In this document: positions 1-9,635 of the stretch, one piece after another
Position numbering within the stretch: position 1 is the first letter of the stretch
Layout: each line of letters opens with the position of its first letter
Origin: Stereum hirsutum FP-91666 SS1
Taxonomy: Eukaryota > Basidiomycota > Agaricomycetes > Russulales > Stereaceae
Length of the DNA: 64,000 bases
Assembly: GCF_000264905.1 (NCBI RefSeq)
Contig: NW_006763140.1
Location: 847,575 to 911,574, forward strand
Direction of reading: 5' to 3'
Position numbers and translations under genes: made by a program
The notes under the pieces: model-generated
Told to the model about the DNA's origin: nothing
Seen by the model: only the letters and a program-made list of their open reading frames with translations
Databases searched by the model: none

Positions 1-860
1 GCTCGGGGAGAGATCGGAGAGAATTGGTACGGCCGCACGCAAGTCCTACTACTGAATAGTAGATGGAGTTAAGGGAGGTTAGAAGTTGGCCTCCGATGCG
101 TTGAAAGAGTGGCTGTTAGATGAGGTCGTGTCAATCTTCTCCACATACAACGTTCCCCAATGACGCTTCATCAACTGAGATGACCGGTGACCTAGGGTAT
201 GGTCAAGCCGTCGAAAGCTTTGGTGCCTTTCAGTGGCTAGTACCTTGAGCGATTTAGCCCTTGTTATACTTATATACCACTGGTCCTAAAATACTTGAGA
301 TAGAAACAGGGCCTATCAATGTCCGTCGAAATGTAAAAGGGGAGAGGTACTATGTGCAGAAGAAACTGGTCAATGACATCTAGGGAGCTCTTTTCGACTG
401 TGCTCAAATTTGGGCAACGAGCCCTTAACGAGGAAGTCTCATCCACGATCTCATCAATTTGGGCCTATTGACATACAGAACCGCTCTGCGAATACCATCA
501 GAACGAGCGACGGAAGACCATTCACGTACCGCTTGCAAACGTGCTCGACACGCAAATAGCTACAGCGAAAGATCTTTCACAGTTAAGGCCACTTTAAGGG
601 CCCCGCGGTTCCGGGATGAGCGGGTGGGAGGCAGTTCCTGGCTTCAAGTTCGACATGCGAGGGAACTCTGCTAATACGAGAGCATCCACGCACCTGGACG
701 CGCGACCTGTGGTATTAGAGAGGTTCAAGCGCACGGCACGAACACACATATTCATTGCACACTCCCGTCAGCAGCGCACTGTAAGTCTTGGCTGGGTGAA
801 AGATAGGTTAGATAAAAATCTCGCCAAAGATAAAGAGGTCAAAACGGACTGACACGTCTC
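1..860. other. Intergenic stretch without a supported gene
   Basis: Only short open frames with non-ATG starts occur here and none shows a recognisable domain, splice pattern or codon bias. I see no RNA gene or inverted-repeat element. Confidence 0.5.
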
Positions 861-872
861 TGCATCTACCAC

Positions 873-1804
873 TCATTGACAAAGGCCACACCAACATGTG
901 CAAAAAGTGGCTGGTGGGAGAACAGGTAGAAAGTGATGGTGCAAAATACGGGTCTCGAGTGGCTTCATCTGCGCGAGAGCATGAAGGAAGTCAACCAGGA
1001 GAGGACACGGAAACGGCCTTTCGCGAAATTCATAGTCTTCAGTTCGTTCGACCACCATCTTCGAGACGTTTAGACCACTGGATATAGAAGAGGACCATAA
1101 GGCGGGCTCGATATTGCCCCTGATGGACAAATAACGAAGACACGGGGCCTGTCCGCTGAACAATGTCGATCGCCATTGAGGCTGGTCGTCGGACCCTCCG
1201 AAGTGGGTGTATTCCAACCTGGCAGATTCGAGCAAAGGTGCGGGTTGATAGAGCTGCTCTATGGCATCAGGGTCAGGCGCGGAACCGCGAAGAGTGAGCC
1301 ATCTCGTCCTGTGCAGGTGAGGGAATGTACCACGGGCAATAAACAATGCTTCCTGGGCGTTCACTACCCCAACGGAGTCAGGGTCCACGTCGATCGTCTG
1401 AATATCGAGCGGGATGCCCTTCGTTCGATGGTGCATTTCTGCTGACCAGCTTGAGCGTTCCCATAGGATATCTCTCCACAAGGCTGGGTATTCGCCGCTT
1501 GTCTTCAGCGACGACATACGTGGGTGACGTCTGCGAGGGTGACGAAGCCTTGGCGGAACCGGCGAAGAGATGGGTAATATAAATACTCGTCTGGGTCTAA
1601 TGACGCTAACGAAGTCGTCCCAATTGGCGGTGATGATGATTTCGAAAATATGGGAGAGAAGCTCTGGAGGGAGCTGAGCGACGGGAGTGAGATTGTTCCG
1701 AGCAGCGAGGAGACGTAAGTTGCCGGGAATGTTCGATCTCGTCCTCGACAGCTCGTATCAGTTCCTGATTCGACGACCACACGGCGAGACAGGGGGCGTC
1801 TCAC
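873..1804 (-). pseudogene. Broken F-box / leucine-rich-repeat type protein gene
   Basis: The minus strand encodes a typical agaricomycete F-box start, LPPELLSHIFEIII, around 1635-1675. A later motif reading VTHVCRR (about 1505-1525) is in a different frame and is followed at once by TGA where a Trp codon is expected. The family continuation (YPALWRDIL, then a GAPLDI-like segment and LRYLSIRG-type repeats) lies in the original frame down to 873. At least two frame changes are therefore needed to rebuild the F-box, and no GT-AG intron explains them. F-box proteins of this kind are SCF ubiquitin-ligase adaptors and form very large, fast-decaying families in these fungi. The C-terminus is also short. 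I read it as a pseudogene; sequencing error is the alternative. Confidence 0.6.
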
Positions 1805-2739
1805 AGGCTTCCAGGACGGACGACGTGAAATCGATCCATCTCTGATCGCTGGTCATGGGCAATTATCTGTGAGTTATCCAGACGCGTGTCAATCTCAGTG
1901 ATGCTCACCTCGAGCCCAGCATGTTGCATACGCGCTAATATTCTGTTTATCTGGATATAATGTAACGTTGGCTGTCAGCATGCAGGATTTGCCGAATTAT
2001 ACTCCAACACAGAAACCTGAGATATCGAGCGCAAAAAAATGATCGCGCCGCAACTCGCTAACACGAGCGGCTACTTTGAACCCACTAATAGCGCATGGAT
2101 CGTTCGTAACGAACGCTAAGCGGGAACGTACATACCTCTATCCAGGAGTGCAACGGAAACAAGAAACTTGTTTGGCTAAGGGAAGGTAACCTCTTGAGCA
2201 GTGTTGAAATGGTCGTTCAGGTTGTTAAGTGCAGATGAACCTCGTTTGCTTGGTGAAGTCGATGCCACGACGTCACGCTTTACAGCAAGTGGCACTTCAC
2301 ATGTCGTCGCCACATGAGCCGTTCCGAACTCGATCTTAGCTATACCCTTAGGGTAGCTAACAACATGGACTACTTGGTCCAACTGGGTCAAAAAGTAGTC
2401 AAGAACAGCGATATGTACGTGCAAGGAAAACATTGGTATGGACGCAGGTCACCACCGGGATGCATAGCGAGACTGGAATAGCCTGATGCCATTTGTGGGA
2501 GAACAAGAGCACGTCAACGACAAAGATCATATGCAATACAGACGTTAGTGGAGCAGCTCACAGATACGGAGGACTACTCGTGTTTACCGATACACCTCTT
2601 GAGGATAATACTGCTGTGGGGGCGGATAAGGACTGAATGATCTCGTCTGCGCCCTTGTCGAAAGTAGATGACTACCTCCTGGGCTGTAACAGGTACATGA
2701 ATCAGACCTATAACAAGGGCCACACAAAGTACCAGAAGC
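1805..2739. other. Intergenic stretch without a supported gene
   Basis: Contains short AT-rich and palindromic segments (for example gttcgtaacgaac near 2101-2113) but no credible coding region. It lies downstream of the zinc-finger gene and upstream of the F-box relic. Confidence 0.45.
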
Positions 2740-3851
2740 TCACCCCATCTCATGGTTCAACACGTTATCCAGTGCCACATCCTTCGCCTCCTTCTCCTCA
2801 TCCTCCATTATCCGCACGACCCTTAGCTCCTCAAGTAAACCCTCATTCTCCCTAAGCGCGAACCTATGTTTCGCCTTCATGATCAGATATTTCACCATCT
2901 CCGGACTACGACCCATGATCAAACCGGTATTGAGGTCCATAGCCTCCAGCAGATGACGAGGTATCCCGTCATGGGGATCGTCGATTTCGGGTGAGGGAGA
3001 ACGGCGAGGGGGCAGTGTGGAGAAGTAATCGTCGGGCTGTGGTGAGCCTCTGTCGTCGTATTCTCCATTTCCCGGCGTCACATCAAGCGGAGAACCAGGC
3101 TCATGCAACTTGAACGTCGTATACCCATCCCGATCTCCTGCACCTCTTCCCGGCCCCACTGATCCGCCAGGGGTCCCGCCTTCAACATCTATCACATCAT
3201 CCTTCTCTCCTCTCTTTCGCTTCTTAGTCGCGCCTCTTCCAGGGAGTGGTGGGCTGATATTGTGTTGCAGGCGCATGTGTTTGGCCAAGGCGTCAGAGCG
3301 AGTGAATGATTTGTCGCACTCTGGCCGTGGGCAGATGAAGGGCTTCTCGCCGGTATGTGAGCGAATATGAGAGATGAGAGCAAAGCGGGATGTTTGGGCA
3401 AGTCCACGACGAACGCAAGTGGCCCATTCACAGGTATAGTTCGACTTGTGTACGCCGATGTGATCTGCCGAACGAAGCGTTAATTACTGACTAGCTCAGG
3501 GGCAAGGTTTGACTTGGTATTAAAAATAAGTAACGCACCATTGTGTATGTGGTCGATGAGTGAGGGAAGGTGGTCAAACACAGTTCCACAATCCTCCCAT
3601 TCGCAAGTAACGGTGTCGTCGTCGAAGACATTCACACCCGGGATTTCAGGTATGTAACTCCCACCGGCACTGGGTGATCCGCCTCTCGAACTGGTCGGCA
3701 CACGGGCCATGACATTATAGTCAAGAGATTGCTCCATAGTATCGTCGTCCAAAGAGGAGTCTGATAGAGCAGGAGAGCGAGATGTCGGGCCTGGAGATAG
3801 AGAATGACCTCGTCCACCAGGTGTGGGGGAATTATAGAAGGTCCGTGCCAT
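2740..3851 (-). CDS. C2H2 zinc-finger protein, Iec1-like INO80 complex subunit
   Basis: Two exons, 3539-3851 and 2740-3464, are joined by a 74-nt GT-AG intron and give 345 residues from the ATG at 3851. About residues 80-175 hold three consecutive C2H2 fingers: CEWEDC...HIHN (interrupted by the intron, completed by HIGVHK), CEWATC...HIRSH, and the linker TGEKPF followed by CPRPEC...HMRLQH. Both flanks are Ser/Pro- and Lys/Arg-rich; a KKRKR basic stretch just after the fingers looks like a nuclear signal. This finger order (CEW-x2-C, then QTSRFALISHIRSHTGEKPF) is what I know from fungal Iec1-type subunits of the INO80 nucleosome-remodelling complex, related to the YY1 fingers. Assignment to INO80 is by family resemblance; a stand-alone transcription factor is possible. 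It is divergent from TAF11, with 290 bp between the two ATGs. Confidence 0.75.
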
Positions 3852-4141
3852 GATGGGGACAATCAGAATGATTAATTCGAATGCGTGCGCGTGCGTGGAT
3901 TCTGGAAGGTACGAGCGTGAGGTAAAGTGAAGCTCTCAGAAGACGGAGGCTGTATTTGTTGGCGAAGGTTGTGGCGAGAGCGAAGAAAGAGTGGCCCAAT
4001 GTCGAGGCGGACGACGAGCAGGTGTTGATGTTTGTTTACGTGCCTTTAGCGCGCGTTGTGTGGCACCGTGGCGACGCGTCCCTCTCCTTTCTCCACCATC
4101 ATCTCAGTCGCGACCTTACCAAATCGACGATTTCACTCACA
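3852..4141. promoter_or_regulatory. Shared divergent promoter region (Iec1-like / TAF11)
   Basis: The 290 bp between two head-to-head start codons must hold both promoters. It is GC-rich with gcgtgcgcgtgcgtg-like alternating sequence near 3880-3895. No clear TATA box is visible, as expected for housekeeping genes. Confidence 0.5.
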
Positions 4142-5205
4142 ATGTCTGCATATCCTTCGCCAGAACATCAATTTATAACTTCTACTCTTGGCTCTGATGC
4201 GGGAACACCAACCTCTTCTCAAAAGCGTACCAAGTCCACAGCCAACGGCAAACGCGGTCGAAAGCCCAAAAACACGACAGTATCTACTCCTCAGGAAGTC
4301 AGCACACCAACGACATTGCAATGGACGCAACCGTCCATGCCCGCTCCCTCCACTTCCCAATCCACCATGCCGTCCGCGTCACAGAGCGTAGGTGCAACCG
4401 CTGAGGGGCCCAGCACGCAGACTCCATATCGACAGAGTTCCACAACGGGTCCGAGTACTACAGCTCCTAGTGGTCTTGGTGGCTCTGGATCGGAAGGAAA
4501 TGTTACATCGGGTCTTGTACTTCCTACAGGGGCTTCAGGAACCGGGCAGAGGATAGGAACGGCTGGTCCCGGAGCTGCTGAAGAGGAAGCCGAGGGTGAG
4601 GACGAACTTTTGCCTGCCATGGCCGACGACGATTATTCGGCACAATTATCATGGCAGAGTCAATCAAAAGACAATCTCAAGTGCGCCATTTCTTTGCCTT
4701 GTTGTGTTATTATGGCAATTGACGGTGGTAAACTTCCTTTCAGGGTGCTCATGGACAGCTTTACACCGGAACAGTACGAGCGGTTCGAAGCATACCGACG
4801 ACATGCGCTTCCTAAACAGGCTGTCCGAAAGGTACATATGAGTGATTATATTCGGCCTCAGAGAGATCATACTCAATGTCTTGTTGCCCTTTGGCGCAAA
4901 CGCAGGTCATTCAACAGACCCTTGGCCAACAAGTCTCGATGCCTGTCGCGCAGGTAGTCGCCGGTTTTTCAAAGGTCTTCGTGGGAGAAATCGTTGAAAA
5001 GGGTACGTCCTCCTAGCTAACATCGCTTTCTTCGGCCCTCGTTTTGATGTGGTCCTGAACAGCCCGCGAAGTGCAAGCCCGTCGAGGAGAAACTGGTCCA
5101 CTTTCTCCCGATCATCTAAGAGAGGCGTACCGATCCTATCAGCAGGAGACAGGGAGAGTAGGTGCTGCGAGACCGATCCGATCGAAGAAGCTGTTTGTGC
5201 GATGA
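4142..5205 (+). CDS. TAF11: TFIID subunit TAF11 (histone-fold, hTAFII28-like)
   Basis: Four exons (4142-4680, 4744-4831, 4906-5002, 5063-5205) sum to 867 nt, 288 residues. The first ~170 residues are Ser/Thr/Pro/Gly-rich with a basic KRGRKPK stretch and an acidic end (EEEAEGEDELLP). The rest is the TAF11 domain: FTPEQYERFEAYRRHALPK, then VIQQTLGQ, then VAGFSKVFVGEIVEKAREVQ, ending with PLSPDHLREAYR. These are the conserved helices of the TAFII28 histone fold, which pairs with TAF13 in TFIID to help load TBP. The low-complexity N-terminus is usual for the family. Start chosen at the ATG in MSAYPSPEH, the first ATG directly ahead of the coding composition. Confidence 0.93.
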
Positions 5206-5731
5206 TTCAAAAGTACGTCCTGGTGGATGGCATTACCAACCGAACGTCTTGGAGGTACGAGCAACCCATTGGACTCTATTGTAGGACCTTATTGAGTGGA
5301 GGGTGTAGTCGGTATTCCCATTGTAACATATTCTTTGTATATGTAATCATGTCACCTTCCAAACGCACCATAAACATCGCAGACAATCTCTACGATGCTA
5401 AATCGGAGAACGGCGAAGTTTGGATGCGGCGATTCCTGTGGTCGGAGTTTCGATCGTGTGGCGTTATCCTCATTTCAAGATGAACTTTCCTCCTGCCATC
5501 ACTGACGACGCTCGTTCACAGTTATATTCGACTTGGGAATATAACAAACGGACAGTGCTGGGAGATGTACTGCTAGGACCAAATAATGGTACTGCGTCAT
5601 ATCGGTTTCAGAGTCTGAGATTTTCTGAGGTTCGTCTGAGACTGCCAGGCCAGACTAAAATGACCCAGATGGGTATTCACTGCTCACCATAGAACCGAGC
5701 TCTACGTTGTCCCTCTCGCCACCAAGAAGTC
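5206..5731. other. Intergenic region between TAF11 and the next gene
   Basis: No supported coding sequence. Open frames here lack good starts and similarity. It likely contains the TAF11 3' UTR and the promoter of the following gene. Confidence 0.4.
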
Positions 5732-6708
5732 ATGTCTATTTTAACTCCTTCAGTACATCCCCATTTCCTCACCTCTGCAGAGACATGTCGTTTCGCACCC
5801 GACAAGGTCGACCTCAAACCGCTTTCACTCGACCTCGACGACCACACGGAGCTTCTATCATCTATCACTTCTGCTTTGATCTCGCTTTCCTCGTTCTCTC
5901 AAGATATTCTCGACTCTGTGGAAACCGAATCTTTTGACATCACACCCTTCAGACCAAAGTCCGCCAAACTCAGGCCTCTCCCTCATGCGCGTCGGTTCCG
6001 GGTAACTGAGGGGTCTAAAACTATGCTGAAACAGGCAATACTAGCTCGTATCAGAGAAAAGGCCAAGGAGGACTTTGCAGTGCGCGTGAAGAGGGATATG
6101 GCGAATCTTGCCACGACTTTGGGTATCGACCCGGAGCTTCTTCCAGAGTTCAGGAGAAGGATGGATGCTGCGAGGCAGCGAGGATACAAGGGATACTCTC
6201 CGATTTATTCAAGATCAGCTCCATGCGAGCTGGATCAAGAAAACGGTCTGCCTTCGAGGAGCAAGCGGTCTGTCATCCGGATGTCACGTTCTTTTGGGTT
6301 TACGAAGGGAGACACTGCAGTTGTAGAGGCTAATGTCGCGGGTAAGCGAGAGTATCTGCTGAAATGGTTCAATCTTGCTCATAGCCCCGATTGTCTCAGA
6401 GGATCCCTCAACTGAACTTTGCTTGAGCGACAAACCTTCGATAATCACCTTGGCGAAAGCAAGAAAGGTCATTTCTCATGTCTCCGAAATGCTCACTTCG
6501 CGCTCGAAGTTGACAATATCGGAAGTTGTGCAGTTAATCAGTGAGTCCCTATCATATATGAAGCCATCCTGTCGAGGTTTAATTGATTCGTATCCGAATA
6601 GGTCCTGACTCACCTTTTCGTCGCGCAAAGAACCCCATGGCCAGGTCGGGTTCACAGTCATGGCTTGCGTGCTTCGACAGTTCTGACGACGACCTGGTCG
6701 ATACGTGA
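5732..6708 (+). CDS. Uncharacterised conserved-looking protein, three exons
   Basis: Exons 5732-6341, 6385-6540 and 6602-6708 join in frame to 290 residues. The first ATG (aagtcATGtct) gives MSILTPS. The middle (about residues 95-165) is a basic helical segment containing AILARIREKAKEDF and a DMANLATTLGIDPELLPEFRRRM stretch. The C-terminus has an acidic DSSDDD tail. There is no signal peptide, membrane segment or enzyme motif that I recognise. Splice donors (gtaagc, gtgagt) and branch-to-acceptor spacing look normal, so a real gene is likely. It ends only 93 bp from the convergent ORC2 gene. Function unknown. Confidence 0.6.
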
Positions 6709-6801
6709 CTCCTTTGATTCCGATACCTGATATGTACTCCTATAATTTTATGAGCGATACGACAAATGCCTCACCCAGTCTATTCGCATCGAAAGCGTGC
6801 A

Positions 6802-8094
6802 TCAACCCTGTAAAACTTCGTGAACAACCGGTTTCAACAGCTCTGAGTCCAAAACCTTCATAAGCCTCTCTTTCCTCATCGGAATCCATAACCTTTCTCC
6901 ACTACCCTCCCTCGTTACCACTAAGCTGTGATCCTTGAACTCCCCTAACAGTGCCCGCAACGCTGTATCGCTCGTCGCCACGAACTTTCCCTTCGCCATG
7001 ATGTACAACACATCGTAGGCGATCCCGACTTCCTCCTTGTCGGCCTCGGTAACCTTGGCATCGTCGCCTGCTTCCTCCATGGCCTCAAGTTGCTGGTGGG
7101 CCATCAGAACGAAGAGTTTCTTCGCTCGCTCGGTAACCGACGCCAGAATGTGTTGGGCTGCGGTTTCGGTCATAGTGAGACTGGACGTGGCGGACGGGTC
7201 CGGGTGGTGGCTTCGGGAATGCGCTGTCGTGGCTCCTTTGATGGAAGAGCGGTCTGCGAACGCAAGTTCTGTGTCGTATGGTTGCAGTGTCGTCAAGTCG
7301 TGCCATAGCCAACCAAATCCTCCGTTGCTCAGATTCTGCCTCCGTGTCATCATCTCCGAGGAGCTCCAAAGGATCGGAGCGTTGATATGATCGACTGAGG
7401 CTACGAGGCTGACATGAGCGCTGAAGAAGAGAGGGGAGAGACAGGCCTTGGCTTTGGCTGTACGGAGAGCGGGCGCGTCGAGGTTATGGATGATAAGAAA
7501 GAGACGTTGTTCTGAACTCGCGAAGAAATCGCAGATACGACGCGCCTGGTTCTCTAGGCCTCGTGTAGGGAGCGGGAGATCCAAGATGCCAGGTATCTTT
7601 TCGATAGCAGCAAAGACATCGTTGAGACTGAAGTTGGGAGAGTACGCATTCATGACGATGACGGGTCCGCGCTTACGACAACGCTGTATCGCAAACTCGT
7701 TCAGAATCTTGCGCTTGGATCCGAACCCGTAGAATGCCAGATTGAAACCCTGATCTAGCTCGAATAGAAACTGCACGAAATGACGTCGATGTAGGGCGCT
7801 CAGTGAAGCAATACTCCGATCTGGTCCAGCAATAGAAGGATAGTGGGATGTCCGGATGGAGGTCGCGTACTCCTCGGGAGAGAGTGGCTGCACTAGTTGC
7901 GAAAAGACGTTTGCGGATGTGCGTGCCGCTTTCGAGGCATGCAGAAAGTACGCGTCGAAGGACGTGTCGGTAGAAAGAACGGGCTGCGACGCCCTGCGAA
8001 TCGACGTGTCTGCGCGACTTGAAGGTCCAGCTTGGAGTTCCTCGTCGGAATATGCGATATCAGACGTGTCGCTGTGTGAGTCATCAGAGAGCAT
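6802..8094 (-). CDS. ORC2: Origin recognition complex subunit 2
   Basis: A single coding exon of 430 residues from the ATG at 8094. Around residues 115-130 is the ORC2 signature LAFYGFGSKRKILNEFA, the family's degenerate nucleotide-binding loop, followed by VIVMNAYSPNF and LIIHNLDAPALR (Walker-B-like strand). The C-terminal third fits the winged-helix part of ORC2. ORC2 is part of the hetero-hexamer that marks replication origins and loads MCM. The protein is shorter than yeast or human ORC2 because the N-terminal tail is only about 90 residues, acidic and Ser-rich. A 59-nt intron (8097-8155, gtaagt donor) appears to lie in the 5' UTR, two bases ahead of the start. Reading through it would open the frame with a GTG, which I did not use. 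Confidence 0.9.
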   Translation of the reverse strand: MLSDDSHSDTSDIAYSDEELQAGPSSRADTSIRRASQPVLSTDTSFDAYFLHASKAARTSANVFSQLVQPLSPEEYATSIRTSHYPSIAGPDRSIASLSALHRRHFVQFLFELDQGFNLAFYGFGSKRKILNEFAIQRCRKRGPVIVMNAYSPNFSLNDVFAAIEKIPGILDLPLPTRGLENQARRICDFFASSEQRLFLIIHNLDAPALRTAKAKACLSPLFFSAHVSLVASVDHINAPILWSSSEMMTRRQNLSNGGFGWLWHDLTTLQPYDTELAFADRSSIKGATTAHSRSHHPDPSATSSLTMTETAAQHILASVTERAKKLFVLMAHQQLEAMEEAGDDAKVTEADKEEVGIAYDVLYIMAKGKFVATSDTALRALLGEFKDHSLVVTREGSGERLWIPMRKERLMKVLDSELLKPVVHEVLQG

Positions 8095-8096
8095 GA

Positions 8097-8155
8097 CTTC
8101 AGTGGACCCGGGGTCAGCTTTAGGATATATGTCGCGAGTTTGCCGGATCACTTAC
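8097..8155 (-). other. Predicted 5' UTR intron of ORC2
   Basis: Perfect GTAAGT donor at 8155 reading downward and an AG two bases before the ATG. Its length (59 nt) matches other introns in the window. Confidence 0.5.
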
Positions 8156-8223
8156 CTGAGGATGTTCGACTTGAACTCGATTGGATGAGTATGCGCGGAG
8201 AAGGTGGCCAACTTCGAGTATAT

Positions 8224-8256
8224 ACTAAAAGAGTAGGAGTAGGAGTAGCGTGCCGG
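8224..8256 (+). repeat. Terminal-inverted-repeat-like segment, left copy
   Basis: ACTAAAAGAGTAGGAGTAGG... recurs in inverted orientation at 14001-14030 with about 28 of 32 positions matching. The two copies bracket the transposase-like gene. Confidence 0.6.
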
Positions 8257-8371
8257 TCCCCGGAGTGGACACCCGATCGCACCCTGGGCGTGGCTCCGTT
8301 GTTCTTGTGGCACCCTTTGTACTGTTGGCCTGTGCCATTGCCGTCTCTCATCACGGAAATCTGCCGAGTCC

Positions 8372-8407
8372 TGCAAGGTCATATATTTCGCTTGCAGGGT
8401 CATATAT
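8372..8407 (+). repeat. Two near-identical 15-bp direct repeats
   Basis: TGCAAGGTCATATAT (8372-8386) and TGCAGGGTCATATAT (8393-8407) lie 21 bp apart. This spacing is about two helical turns and could suit repeated protein binding, but nothing else supports a function. Confidence 0.5.
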
Positions 8408-9635
8408 GTGATTCAATCGCTGAAATACTCCTACAACAAGTGAATTGGGTTATCGTGCTCATTCACATATTGCAAGGTCTATAGCAAAGGTGCCCAAGTT
8501 ACTATAGGCCCCCAAAATCTGTCGAGGGTCACATCTCTTCAGCCCAGGTTGTACTTTCGAGTGTCCATTTTGACAGCGTAATCGAGCAATGAACCGTTCG
8601 CAGACAATAGCGTTGTGTATTAGGTAGCGCTACAGTACACAGTGGTACATAAGCATAGAGGGCCGAGGTAGCAATTACAGGCGGGGCGTTATACAGATCG
8701 GGCAACAGCAGCAAGAGACGAGACGAGACCAAAGAAAGTAAGAAACATATAGTAGTTCCTGGCATCGGACAGGAGATGCGAGTGTGCGTAAAGGCGCTCA
8801 AGATGAGGTACGAATGTAGGTAGTTGCCCGCATACGACAGCGCGTCGCGTACGACGTTCACGCTGTAAATTGATGATGTCATCCCCTGGTCCAAAGACGA
8901 AGCACAGTGTCTGCTTCGTCTTGTGCGGAGGGGATGTGGAAAGGGACGAAAGCAAGACGAAAGCGAGCGCGAACAGGGAAACAAACAGGGACGGAACGAA
9001 ACGAACGCAACAACGCTAACGGACTCCACCTGCCACCGTCGCGTCAACACGCGCTCGCCTCGCGAACCTAGTCCAAGGGCATCCGAGCCGTATAGCGCCA
9101 TGTGAAAGAAAAGGCTTTGGTCATCGTAGAGTAAAGGCTGGAGCTGTAGATAGAGTGACCAGCGAAGGTTTCAGATTTGGGGGAAGAGAGGATGATGGTG
9201 GTACAACTCGAAAGGAATTCAGCCCGCACAAGAAAATAATGAGTGCGCTGGCAAGTCCCACGCTGAGTCCCAAACTGCACCTTCTTTGGTGACGCATCGA
9301 TTCCGGCCGAGCTCGGCCGGTCTAGATATGGGGCTGATCCCAAGCCAATCCAACATTTCACAGCTTTCTAAGCTTTAACAACCTGTTTCAGCGTAAATAA
9401 GTGTTTTCAAGGGCGATATAACTGCAGTTAACCCCGCCACCATTTATTCGGTACAATCAATTGCAAACGTCGGCGGGAATCCGTGATGCTGGTGTCAGGC
9501 ATATTCGTTGCCATGAGTGCGCAGTGCCCGGCATTGTTCTTACTTTTCTGAAGGCATATATATATATTCCTCAGTAATGCTTGCGACAAAAGACCCTTCC
9601 GTTCCCTCTTCTCCATCTCCCGGTGCTTTGAGACT

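Larger units (their letters stand above)
8157..9635. other. Non-coding stretch upstream of the transposase-like gene
   Basis: Holds the inverted-repeat-like segment at 8224-8256 and the short tandem repeat at 8372-8407. A 190-codon minus-strand frame at 8529-9101 starts with ATG but has no recognisable domain and a composition that does not look protein-like. I treat the region as non-coding, possibly the 5' part of the element that carries the next gene. Confidence 0.4.

Noticed and set aside
8529..9101. 190-codon ATG-started minus-strand open frame
   Set aside because: No domain, odd composition and no plausible splice partners. Probably chance.
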